Below, in pieces: positions 10,780 through 20,547 of a DNA stretch of 64,000 nucleotides. Source of the stretch: Crambe crambe (taxonomy: Eukaryota > Porifera > Demospongiae > Poecilosclerida > Crambeidae); NCBI GenBank assembly GCA_963924555.1, contig OZ004590.1, positions 3,876,501 through 3,940,500 on the forward strand, written 5' to 3'. A program made the position numbers and the translations under genes. The notes beneath the pieces were generated by a model, which worked only from the letters and a program-made list of their open reading frames with translations, was not told the origin of the DNA and did not search any database. The first letter of the stretch is position 1. Every line of letters starts with the position of its first letter.

Positions 10780-12228
10780 TATTTATTTATTTATTTATAA
10801 TTATTTATTTTTCGCTAGGAAAAGAAATTTCGTGGACTTGGAAACAGTGACGGACAATTTGGACATAAGAGATACTTCTCATGTGCAGACAATTGTGGTA
10901 TGTTTCTGGCACTCGATAAAATGGAACAACCTCCTGCTCTGGGCACGGGAACAACTGCTAATTCACAAGACCGCACCTTGCAGCTGGAGAGCGAGCTGAG
11001 AGAGAAGAATCAAGAAATTCACCAACTCAAGCTCCAGTTGACAAAAACAGAGAGAGAGGTGATTGGACTGCAAGGGGAAATTGATTCAGAGAGGGATACA
11101 GTGGCCAGACTGCAGAAGGAGGCAAAAGAGGAGAAGGAGAAAATGACCATACTGCTTGAGGCATTGGATAAGGAGAAGAGGAAAGTGATTGAGCTCTCTG
11201 GGGAAGTGGATGAAGAGAAAGAGACAGTCACTCGACTGAGGGAAGAGATGAGGATGAAGGTCCAAGAGTCGAATCGCCATACAGCGGAATTGCAGCAAAT
11301 GAGAGAAGAACACCGACACCAGCTCAGTGAGGAACGAGCTCTGAAACAGCGGCTTGAAGCTCGCATCGATAGAGCAATGGCAAATTTGAGAGGAGATGCT
11401 ATTAAAACAGACTTGCAAGGAGATGTAACAGCTTCTGAACCACTTGCTCTGTGGGAACTTCCTCGTGAAGATGTTCACATCTCACAGAAATTAATAGGGA
11501 CAGGTGGATGGGGCTATGTGGCCGAAGGTACCTTCCATGGCAAAACAGTTGCTGTGAAGTGTCTCCATCGAGCGATCCTCTCCCCGAAAAACGAGGGGAG
11601 GGTGAGACGTGAGATCAGTATCATGGCTCAAATCCGCCATCCCAACCTCCTTCTCCTCATTGGAGCAGTCTTAACCACAGAAAGAACAGGACCTTTGATT
11701 GTTACCGAACTCTTAGACAAGTCTTTACGTTCTGCCTATGAAGAGGGTTTGTTAGAGGAGAGATGTAAAGTTCCCATCTTGAAGGATGTGGCAACTGCTC
11801 TTGCCTACCTCCACTCTCACCGCACTCCCATCATCCACAGAGATGTCAGCAGTGCCAACGTCCTCTTGGAAGAAACAAAGCCAGCTCTTCAGTGGAAGGC
11901 TAAGCTTTCTGACTTTGGATCAGCCAATTTGAGTCATATTGCTTCTACCCCCTTTGAGGGGGCAGCTGTGTACTCTGCTCCTGAGGTGAACACAGAAGAC
12001 CGGAGCCGACAGACGCCCAGGATAGATGTATACAGCTATGGTGTACTGGTGTGTGAGGTGACTTTGTGTCGCTTCCCTCCTGATGCAAGCCAGTTCTCCT
12101 CCATGCTGAGAGACGTGCACCAGACAACTCCAAACATGTTCCCTCTAGCAAGAGACTGCACTAGCAAAGCCCACAAAGACAGGCCTTCAATGAAAGAAGT
12201 CTTGGAAAGACTCAATCTTGCAAGCTAG
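9375..12228 (+). CDS. CAP-Gly domain - coiled coil - protein kinase fusion (603 aa)
   Basis: Two exons, 9375-9776 and 10819-12228, join in phase 0 (ACG|GTTAGT donor, TTTTTCGCTAG acceptor). The join matters because it completes a CAP-Gly fold at about residues 86-165: VGDTVLV and AIIRWCG before the intron, GNSDG, KRYFSC and GMFLAL after it. The IRW-x-G pattern resembles the second and third CAP-Gly domains of CYLD. Residues about 188-320 form a Glu/Lys-rich coiled coil. The kinase domain follows (about 355-600): glycine loop GTGGWGYV, lysine AVKCL, catalytic HRDVSSANVLL, DFG, SAPEV. All core catalytic residues are present; the group is TKL-like, exact family unknown. An AATAAA at 12298-12303 may be the polyadenylation signal. 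Residues 1-80 are unrecognised. Pairing the domains is read directly; the CYLD link is by family resemblance. Confidence 0.85.
10367..10391. repeat. G homopolymer in the CAP-Gly kinase intron
   Basis: More than 20 consecutive G on the plus strand inside the only intron of the CAP-Gly kinase gene. Similar G tracts occur at 12521-12553 and 29397-29413. Confidence 0.9.
10636..10805. repeat. (ATT/ATC)n microsatellite just before exon 2
   Basis: About 170 bp of ATT units with interspersed ATC, ending about 15 bp before the 3' splice site of exon 2 of the CAP-Gly kinase gene. The T-rich end merges into the polypyrimidine tract. Long ORFs through it encode only isoleucine or leucine runs and are not genes. 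Confidence 0.95.
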
Positions 12229-12517
12229 AATTATGGCCAAACCAATTTTTTTTTCTTTTTTGTTTCTTTTTTTCAATGTGCTGTGTGTGAAAACCCAAAT
12301 AAAAACAGAGCTTTCTACTATCAGGGTTTCATCTAGGAATTTCACCTTGGAGGGGAAGTTCATGGAACATGTGGCTGTAAGGCCAAGGTGAGGGGGAGGG
12401 TGTGGGAGGGGGATATGCCCCCTCCTGCACAGAGCGTGAAGCCCAAAATGCTTAATCCTAAAATAATACTTAAAAGTATTTTTTGTCCTGAAATAGCTAC
12501 TTTCTTTTGGCAATATC

Positions 12518-12554
<37 letters not shown>

Positions 12555-12854
12555 AGTTGAACTGTTTGGAGGGGAAGCTTTCCCCTGCGTCCCCCTCCTT
12601 GCCTTAGATGAAACCCTGACTATAAACTTGGTCTGCTAAGCATAACTTGATTTGCATAGTGTATGCATCGTGAAATGCAGGGGAAGCTTTCCCCTGCGTC
12701 CCCCTCCTTGCCTTAGATGAAACCCTGACTATAAACTTGGTCTGCTAAGCATAACTTGATTTGCATAATGTATGCATCGTGAAATGCACATTTTAACTGG
12801 CACAGCAATTTTGATGAGGATTATAATTTGAGCCCCTCCCCTGGCGATATCTCG
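12229..12854. repeat. intergenic stretch with G tract and a 108-bp tandem duplication
   Basis: After the CAP-Gly kinase stop there is a likely poly(A) signal (12298), a G homopolymer of over 30 bases (12521-12553) and two consecutive near-identical copies of a ~108-bp unit (about 12571-12678 and 12679-12786) beginning GGGGAAGCTTTCCCCTGCG. No gene is seen. Confidence 0.8.
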
Positions 12855-13446
12855 CGCGCCCGCGATTTTTAAATTTGGGCTCAGTTTGGGGGTCAAAGGT
12901 CAACCAATTGTATGCGCATGCGCTAAGAACTTAGAAAAATTACCTGCCTGAAAAATAAAGTCTTGTCTCTGAGTCCATAGGCTACAGAATCGACTCTTCG
13001 CCACCTCCTTTCTCTGTTGCCAGTCTCAAAAAGCTTTAGATCCGAAGCAGAAGCTTGAAACTTGCAGTCAGCACTGGGGGGTAAAGGTCACTTTAACAAG
13101 TATCTCTGCTGACAACTGAGAGCTTCTACATCTGTTGATCATATGTAACGCTACTTTCTTTGCTTGTTTCTTGTTTTGCAAGCCTTCGGTTTGCAGTGTA
13201 CAACCATTCGTGACCTTTGACCCCAGTATGTGCTGACAGCGTTTGAAGTTTCTGCTTCGGATCTAAAATTTTCTGAGACTGGCAACAGAGAAAGAAGGTG
13301 GCGAAGAGTCAATCCTGTAGCTTATGGACTCAGAGACAAGAATTTATTTTCAGGCAGGAAATCTTTCCAAGTTCTTAGCGCATGCGCATACAATTGGTTG
13401 ACCTTTGACTCCCAGGCCAAACTGAGCCCAAATTAAAAAATCGCGC
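12855..13446. mobile_element. large foldback with ~200-bp inverted arms upstream of kinase-UBAN copy 1
   Basis: The left arm (about 12855-13065) reads GCGATTTTTAAATTTGGGCT..., TGCGCATGCGCTAAG, CTGCTTCGGATC complement. The right arm (about 13236-13446) is its inverted copy, ending 5 bp before the ATG at 13452. The copy-2 gene has no such arms: sequence matching the flanks TTTGAGCCCCTCCC and CTGAGAATGGCGAG is separated there by only about 70 bp of unrelated DNA. I infer insertion of a foldback/MITE that now supplies the 5' flank of copy 1. Confidence 0.7.
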
Positions 13447-13451
13447 TGAGA

Positions 13452-16400
13452 ATGGCGAGTGACGAGCTCGAGCCGTACATAATCGAGGGTCCTGTAGTAA
13501 TTTTTGCCGAGGAAGGTAGGGGATCTTATGGTATTCTGCATCGCATTTCACTGGATGGTGTAGAACGGATAGCTAAGCGTCCTCACCTGGCTTTCAGGGG
13601 TGACCAATGTGGTGGAGAAAAAGCTATTCGAGAAAAGTTCCATGCCGAATGCGTGACTCTGAGCAAGTTGAAGCATGCTAATCTTGTTCGCTTCATTGGT
13701 GTCTATTACGAACAGGAGAGCAATGATCTCGTTCTGGTCATGGAAAAATTGGATGCAGATCTAGCATCCTTTCTCGGGGAGCACAGTAATGTTTGTCTCT
13801 CTGTGAAGGTATCCATTTTGTACGATGTAGCTTGTGGATTGCTTTATCTTCATAGCAGAGACCCAGCTATCATCCATCGTGATCTTACTGCACCAAATAT
13901 TCTACTGACGTCAGATTTGCAGGCCAAAATAGCTGATTTTGGTGTCTCTCGATTGTGTAACTTGAGTGCTACTGTAAATCTTACTCGAGTTCCAGGAACC
14001 TTCTACTACATGCCACCAGAAGCACGTATGGAAGATCCTAAATATGACACCAGTCTTGATATTTTTTCCTTTGGTCATTTGACCTTGCATACTATAATTC
14101 AGCATTACCCAGAAGTTTTCGATACTCAACCAAACATTGAAGTCCAGCGTCGTAAAAGAAGTCTACAGTTGGTGAAGAATTCACATCCTTCATACTCAAT
14201 AATGATCAAATGTTTGCAAGACGAACCTTCAAGTAGACCTTCAACAGAAGAACTTTATCAGGAACTCATTACAGTCAGGAGCGAGCACCCTCGAACATTA
14301 TCCCACATCTTACAATCTTTAAGCAAGGTGAGTAGTATTATCATTGCAAGTAGTTGAGCTGTATAACTTCATGGAGTAAATTCCTGACTATTTTCATTAT
14401 ACTTGATAGGTTGAAATTGAAGATTTTGAGAAGCTGAAAACAGATTTGGAAATGGCAAGAGCTGATATGATACCTCAATGAGGAATCTGTTATTGCTAAC
14501 TTTAACACGGTAGCTATTCCAATAATCTATTCTAGACAAAAAGCAAGAGCTTGAAATGTTAAGGGGCGATTTACAAGCAGCCATGATTGCAGTAAGTATT
14601 CAGTATTTTGAAAACTAGAAAATTATATTATGACCTATTATGACCATTGTACATTGTACTATAGGATCAGGTCCATGTTAAAGACTTTCAAACTGAAAGA
14701 AGTGACAGAGAAAAAATCCATTCCAAGTACTTTGATTTGAAGGAGCGCAGCTGCCAATTGGAGGCAAATTTGGCATTTGAAATTAAAAATAAGAAAAGAA
14801 TAGAGGGTGAAAATATGTCATTACATCGGAGGTTGGCAAAGTCGAGAGATACCATTAATTCCCAACAGAAGATTTCCCAAGGGTATAGAGAGAGAGTTGA
14901 TAAATTGGAGCAGGAACTGAAAGAGGAAACTGTGAGGTGTATGAATCTTGAGAAAGAAAATAAGCAACTAAGAATTCGGGTAAGGAATTGCCTAATCGTA
15001 TTTATTGTGCACAGGCCAAGTAAAATATATTTGGCATCCCCGAGCCTGGTATTTGCATCCCCTGTCGCACCCCCTCAGGGAATAATTTATTATGGAATCC
15101 CCAATTCTTTGTACTTTGTAATAGCATGATGAGAGCACTATACTTAGGCGGAAGGTGGGAACTTGTTATTATCCAGACAGTCACTAAGTTTAAAATCAGA
15201 AGGTATGCAGCAGAGAATGGCAATGTTAATAGCTACTGAACTAAGTTCAGTAGGCTGTAGTATGCCTGGGAGTACTGGCAATTTCAAGCAAGCTCTGTCA
15301 GGCATGTGCTTTCCTAATGCAGTTATTCAAATGGCAAGAATACAATGGTGAAGTAGCTACAGAAAATATAAAGCAAGGTAGTGTCCTTAAGGCTAATGAC
15401 TGACATTGACTGTAAATGTTGTGTTTCTGGCCAATATACATTGAAGATAAAAGATAGTCTCGCATGGGCTAGACTCTCAGAGCATGACCCAAGGCACTGA
15501 GCATTGATGCAACTCCTAATCAAGTATAATTATCAAGTAGCTACATGCATGACATCAGTAAAGGCCTTAAAAATTGTACAAAATTATGGTCAATGACAAT
15601 CTTCACAAACGATGGTTATCTCTCATCTAAGCATGTTTTAAAGGTGTTATCATGTAATGAGATGGTGAAGGAGGATGACGGCACATACTAAGTGGCTTGC
15701 ACTGGTGTGAGACTGCAGTATTGCAGTACCACCAATGCAGTATATAAGGTGGATTGGAGAGAGCTGGTTCCTGGGTGCCTGGTGGCTCATTCGGTTGGGT
15801 CCTGTGGCTATGACGGCTAAAGTCAGATGCTGCGGGTTCAAACTCAGCTGGTGGGTTGCGGGGTCACTTGGGTTGCCAGTTTTTCTTCAATCCTCCTTCA
15901 CCATCTCATTACATGATAACACCTTTTAAAAAATGACAATCTTATTACTATAGATACGAACTCCATCAGCATTTATTCTTCCAGATCAGACTCATAAAAT
16001 ATGATGAAACCTCTGATGAACTGCATAGCTACAATACATGTTTGGGATGAACTTTAACTTGGATAGGAGGATCACAGCATCTACAATAGTTACATATCTC
16101 TGAGACTATTCTAGTTACATGCACCATGTTTTCATTTTATTAAATCTGCATTACATCAAAAAAGGTGATGAACAAGTACGCAAATAGGGATGGTATTGCA
16201 GGGCCTACCCCTCCTAATTTCAATAACCATACCCATAATATCCAACTACTACTTCACTTCCCATAAGAGCACTCATGGAGAGCGAAGTAGGGATAGAGTA
16301 GTTGGGTAATATGGGTGTGGTTATTGAAATTACGTAGGAAGGGTAGGCCCTCTAGGCTCTTGTTCATGAACTTTTTGAGTTTACACACAGCAATCCCTAC

Positions 16401-18489
16401 TTGCCTATTTTAATCAATATCTTTTCCTTTACTATTCTAGCTATTAATCATGATCAATATGACTGCATGTGATCATGATTGCGATAGCCACCTGAATATT
16501 CACTATAAAAGTGAAAGTGTTTACTGCACACCATTTTGTCCCAAATGGAAGTGTTTACTGCACACCATTTTGTTCCAAATGGAAGTGTTTAGTGCACACA
16601 ATTTTGTCCCAATACACACAGTTTTGTTTTTAGTGTGTGCGTGTGTATTGAGTGTGGAGCAAGTAGATACACTTTCATCTTTACAGTGCTTGTGGCTTAA
16701 CTTTTCTTTTAAAGATGGGGTTGCTTCAATGTCAGCTATCAAACTTTGTACATGTACATGAATGTGAGACTTCATGTTCAGATGTACGGGGGTTCCAAAA
16801 ACCCTGAGCTGTACCCTAGGGCCAGGGGGTGCCAAATCCACTAGAGTATTTTACTCAGGGATTCCATATTTCTAGGGATGCCAGATTCCCTGTGACACTG
16901 GTATATAAGTTTCCTTGCCAGTAAGTTTGCTTTTAGCCTCTGTTTACGATAATAAACAGTGGTTTTAGAATGGGTGAGATAACTTTCATTACCACAGTTA
17001 TGTAAACCAAATTGTATCTTTGTACATTGTGTTTTGCCATGAATTTCACCTATTGATCCCTCGGGAGTATGGGCAAGGTATGAGCTACAACAGTAAAAAA
17101 TATCAGTTTTGAAGCTTTGAATTCTTTTGGCAGCAAAATCAAGGGTATATAGGTGAAGCATAAAGAAGTTATGGGCTGGCACTCTGGCCAGCTTGGGTAA
17201 AGGTCAGCTCATGTTGCTGGCACTCTGGCTGGCTTGGATAAGGGTCATATCACACTACATCAATGGTTGAATTCTTTGGCTGGTGGTACTGAAGAATAGA
17301 GTGCCTCTTGTAAAAGCAGACAAGTATTATTGCTACTGCAGTAATGTTGTTGTTTTTTTCATTTTGCTACAGGAATTCAAGGAGAGAACGACTTTGATAA
17401 AAATTACCGAAGAACGGAATAAACTGAAGGAGAAAGACCTCGGTACTATGTTCAACAGGAGAAAACGACATTCCACTGATGATGATGATGATGATGGCAA
17501 GGAAAAAGTAAGTGTTAATAGCCAGGAGGAAATCATTTTATTGTGTGCTTTAATAGCTACACACATAAAATTATACAGCAAGCCTTTAGACCTTAGTAGA
17601 GAGAGTGACCCTATCAATCCATCCCCTATACTCAATATAGGGTGAATTGATGGAAGGAAAATACACTGTCTCTGATTTTTTTTTGCTCTTTTTTTGCTTT
17701 ATGTTCGTTCAGCCATTAATTTTGAGTCAGAGTCTTTTAGCTGGTTGTTCAGAGTAGTGTAGAGAGATCTCCACTACACGTTATCGGTGTTGCTATTATT
17801 TTTTTCTTATGCAGTTAATTGAGGGCTTGCAACGTGAAATCGAGCAGCTTAGGGAAATCATAATGAAGAAAAATGAGATAAAATTTGAAGCTGTTGAAAA
17901 GGTAACCCCTACACCACTGGTGTACTGTGTTAGACATGGTTACTACATTCCACACAAGTCAATTAGTTAGCAGCTTCTTGTTCACTATCCAGCAGCCCAG
18001 AAATATTTTAGTCAAAGATAAATTTATGCTGCCAGACACTAATACCAGTAGCTATACTGTGACCAATTGTAAGGGGTGGTAGGAGAGGACTGGAGATTGA
18101 GGAAGCTCTTTATATGACTTGAATTATTTGAGTGTAATAGCATCTAAGGGAAATGGCTAAGTATGACCAATTTCTGTTGACTGGACCAACTTTTGTTATA
18201 GAGTGCTGATGATGAGTCATCTCCCCGTCCAAGATCATACACAGTCTGCACACCTTTTCAATCCAGCTCTGGTGACAAAGGGTCCCACAGCAGAGAGAGG
18301 GTCACAGTACATGCTGCACCCTCTGGTGCCTCCATCCTACCACATGCTCAATTAAGTCATGACACTCAGCTCACTGAAACATTTCCTGGTACGACAAGGA
18401 GAGTGTGGAAAGCAGTGGACTCAGAATATAAGGATTCATGTAGTCTTGACTCACCCATTCATGACCACGTTGACACAAAAAAATTATAG
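13452..18489 (+). CDS. protein kinase - UBAN coiled-coil gene, copy 1 (tail disabled)
   Basis: Exon 1 (13452-14327) encodes an intact 292-aa kinase: glycine loop GRGSYG, lysine in IAKRPH, HRDLTAPNILL, IADFGVSRL, MPPEAR in place of APE. Further exons match copy 2: 14410 onward, 14536-14591, 14665-14979, 17373-17507, 17815-17901 and 18202-18489. The fourth holds the UBAN-like core VKDFQTERSDREK, then heptad-rich helix; the fifth has a run of six Asp. Two lesions separate kinase from tail. Exon 2 has lost its donor and runs into TGA at 14479-14481 (predicted 315 aa). Exon 3 is 56 instead of 57 nt (five instead of six A), so skipping exon 2 would still shift the frame. The tail could persist only by unusual splicing. 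Kinase and coiled-coil exons are otherwise open, so the lesions look recent. Confidence 0.8.
15638..15932 (+). mobile_element. MITE with ~42-bp inverted ends enclosing a tRNA-like Pol III promoter
   Basis: The ends are inverted copies: left TTTAAAGGTGTTATCATGTA..., right ...TACATGATAACACCTTTTAA, continuing through a GAGATGGTGAAGGAGGAT segment. Inside, TGGCTCATTCGG (about 15783) fits tRNA box A and GGGTTCAAACTC (about 15834) fits box B, about 50 bp apart as in tRNA-derived SINEs. The combination suggests a SINE carried in, or giving rise to, an inverted-repeat element. Confidence 0.6.
16140..16400. mobile_element. foldback element
   Basis: Inverted arms of at least 75 bp around about 16272: AGGGCCTACCC...CAATAACCATACCCA on the left and its complement ending GGGTAGGCCCT on the right. 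Shorter complementary pieces continue outward (TGAACAAG / CTTGTTCA). Confidence 0.7.
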
Positions 18490-18770
18490 ACCTGGAAAAA
18501 GGTCGTCTATACCATAAATGAGTTAGTAACACGTGACCGCACTAAGAGTCGTTCGTTTCATTTACGGCGATCCCTTACTAAACCTTAGATGATGTCAAGA
18601 ATTAAGGTATTAGATACTTAATATCGCTCTGTACCGAACTTCTGCCATGCCTACTACAGTAGAAACAGGTCAGCACCGAAAAAAGTAAGTTGATACAAAA
18701 GAGAACAGGGGTTTAACAATTGATTCTAAATATCGCACACCCAACTAGATTGGAGTGCAATTTTAGACAG
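18490..18770 (+). pseudogene. orphan duplicate of PAF1 promoter and first exon
   Basis: The sequence after the copy-1 stop is nearly identical to the 24577-24850 segment upstream of PAF1. It includes an E-box CACGTG (18530-18535), the ATG at 18647, a 38-nt exon (18647-18684) and a GTAAGT donor. Identity stops at about CACACCCAACTAG, exactly where PAF1 exon 2 begins in the other copy. No PAF1 exon 2 follows, so this is a promoter plus first exon without a gene. Confidence 0.8.
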
Positions 18771-19588
18771 TTTCAAATGCAATTACCCAAATTGCACAAA
18801 AAAGCCTATTAATCATATGTATCAGCGCCAGCTGCATGTAGGAAGCTGTTTGTTTACCACATGCACAACGGACTTACAGTGGCAGAGCGACTGGTCAGGT
18901 TAGTCAGGTTTCAACCTGACCACTTTTTTCACTCCAAACGTAATTGAATCTTCTAAAGCCAAAACTTTTCTGGGTGGTATGACCCAGACCCACCTGGCGT
19001 GCTATGCAGTCACAATAAATACCTGACCATTTCATTTTTTGTCACTCCGCCCCTGTGACAAAACATTTACTTCAGTCTTGTTGTGGCCTACTAGACCAGC
19101 AATCCACTTAGATGAGCCTAGTGCCTACAATTCACCCTGAAAAAAATGCTGTAGAAATCAATCAAGCTTGCCTACAATCTTCAGAAATGTCGTTACTAGG
19201 TTAGTCTGCACATGTGCAATTGGTAGGAGTGAAATGTACTAGATACTTAATATCGCTGCTAGATATTATGTGTTTTCTGAGCAATGGCTGAGAAGTAGCT
19301 AGTAAGGAAATTTATTTTTTTTTGGCTACAGGAATTCAGATGAGGAGTAATATCTTGCAGCAGGGGGACAATGATCTTAGCCATTATTTGGAGTAGAGAG
19401 GCTGTTGCTTCATGTCAATAATTATTAGGAATAACATTCCGTTCCATTTAATTTAATTGCTGTAGAGAGTCTGGCCACATTTCAGAGTCTTCAGGTTTCA
19501 CTACATGTTCCAGTACTGTAGCTAACAATCATAATTGTTTCTCCCTTGTTATTTCCATCATTGACTAGACTGACTTTTATTATACATA
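18771..19588. other. intergenic spacer
   Basis: No gene is recognised. A short fragment around 19236-19260 (AGATACTTAATATCGCT) repeats a piece of the PAF1 upstream region, so part of the spacer is duplicated debris. Confidence 0.5.
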
Positions 19589-19917
19589 TAGAGTACTGAT
19601 GATGATGAAAAGGAGTCTTCATCTCTCTGTTTAAGAGCATGCACAGCATTACGGCGCCTTTATTAAGGTTGAATTAATCCAGTTCTGGGTCCCACTGCAG
19701 AGAGAGGGTCACAGTACATGCTACACCCTCTGGTGCCTCCACCCTACCACGTGCTCAATTAAGTCATGACACTCAGTTCACTGGACAAGAAATACCTGGT
19801 ATGACAAGGAGAGTGTGGAAAGCAGTGGACTCAGAATATAAGGATTCATGTCTATATAGTCCTGACTCACCCATTCATGACCACAATAATCATTGATGCA
19901 CACACAAAATTATAGAA
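19589..19917 (+). pseudogene. relic of the last kinase-UBAN exon (third copy)
   Basis: A 3' splice site (ATATAG) is followed by AGTACTGATGATG..., then a close match to the final exon of copies 1 and 2 through GGGTCCCACTGCAGAGAGAGG, CACCCTCTGGTGCCTCC and GTGTGGAAAGCAGTGGACTC. Insertions and deletions, such as the Thr-Ala-Leu-Arg region after 19640, break the frame. No kinase or UBAN exons of this copy remain. Confidence 0.75.
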
Positions 19918-20283
19918 GCCTTTCCATTGGTGACGATGAACTTGCCACACTGGATTTTTGTCATTGTCATTTTGTTATTGTACAGTGTAAGCTTACCTTG
20001 TGGTTTAACACTTCAGGGCTATTTACCACAGAGAAGGAGGCTAGCTGGAGGTCCAGTCCCAAGTGTTTATTACATGTTATTACAGTCCGTGGCCCATCTG
20101 GCATGCTTAATAATGGGAAATAAGAGATGTGTAGGTCAGGAAGACCTCTTAATGAGATCCATTGAGCAACCTGATTGGTCAATTATTAAAAAAGAAAGCA
20201 TGCTTACCTACTTTGGTGATCAATAACATAGACCCACGTTCGCCCACTGGAATGGAGTAGTGATGAAAGGGCATTACAACAGT

Positions 20284-20446
20284 ATGAAAGACCATAAATA
20301 AGTTATGTGACCGCACCAGAGCTAACAGACACCCAAGATAGATGCACACAGCTAGTGTGTGCTGGCGTGCTATTCTCCTCCATGCTGAGAGATGTGCACC
20401 AGACAACTCTAAACATGTTACGAGACTGTACTAGCCAAGCCCACCA
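20284..20446 (+). pseudogene. relic of PAF1 promoter fragment and CAP-Gly kinase C-terminus
   Basis: First a piece like the PAF1 upstream region (ACCATAAATAAGTTATGTGACCGCAC), then segments matching the CAP-Gly kinase 3' end at about 12008-12170 (CAGACACCCAAGATAGATG, CTCCTCCATGCTGAGAGA, CACCAGACAACTCTAAACATG). Internal deletions remove the frame. It sits directly upstream of kinase-UBAN copy 2, the same order as the intact CAP-Gly gene upstream of copy 1. Confidence 0.75.
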
Positions 20447-20547
20447 AGCATGCAATGAGTTTGAGCCCCTCCCCCTGCCTGTGTCGTAGCCAGACCCTTT
20501 ACCAACTCAAGGAGGTCGTAGGGGTCAAAAGTGAGTGCCAGCTGAGA

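Larger units (their letters stand above)
14980..17372. other. large intron 4 of copy 1, repeat-bearing
   Basis: No further coiled-coil exon could be recognised. The intron contains the SINE-like element at 15638-15932, the foldback at 16140-16400, two or three copies of an AAATGGAAGTGTTTACTGCACACCATTTTGT unit near 16515-16610, and a GCTGGCACTCTGGC repeat near 17180-17240 that is also present in the matching intron of copy 2 (about 23519). Confidence 0.6.

Noticed and set aside
10589..10999. 136-aa and 75-aa ORFs rich in Ile or Leu
   Set aside because: They are translations of the (ATT)n microsatellite in an intron.
11019..11478. Antisense ORFs of 115-130 aa over the CAP-Gly kinase
   Set aside because: They mirror the Glu/Lys-rich coiled-coil coding strand and have no recognisable domain.
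15783..15845. A functional tRNA gene
   Set aside because: Box A and box B are present but no acceptor stem or anticodon arm can be folded; treated as SINE-like.
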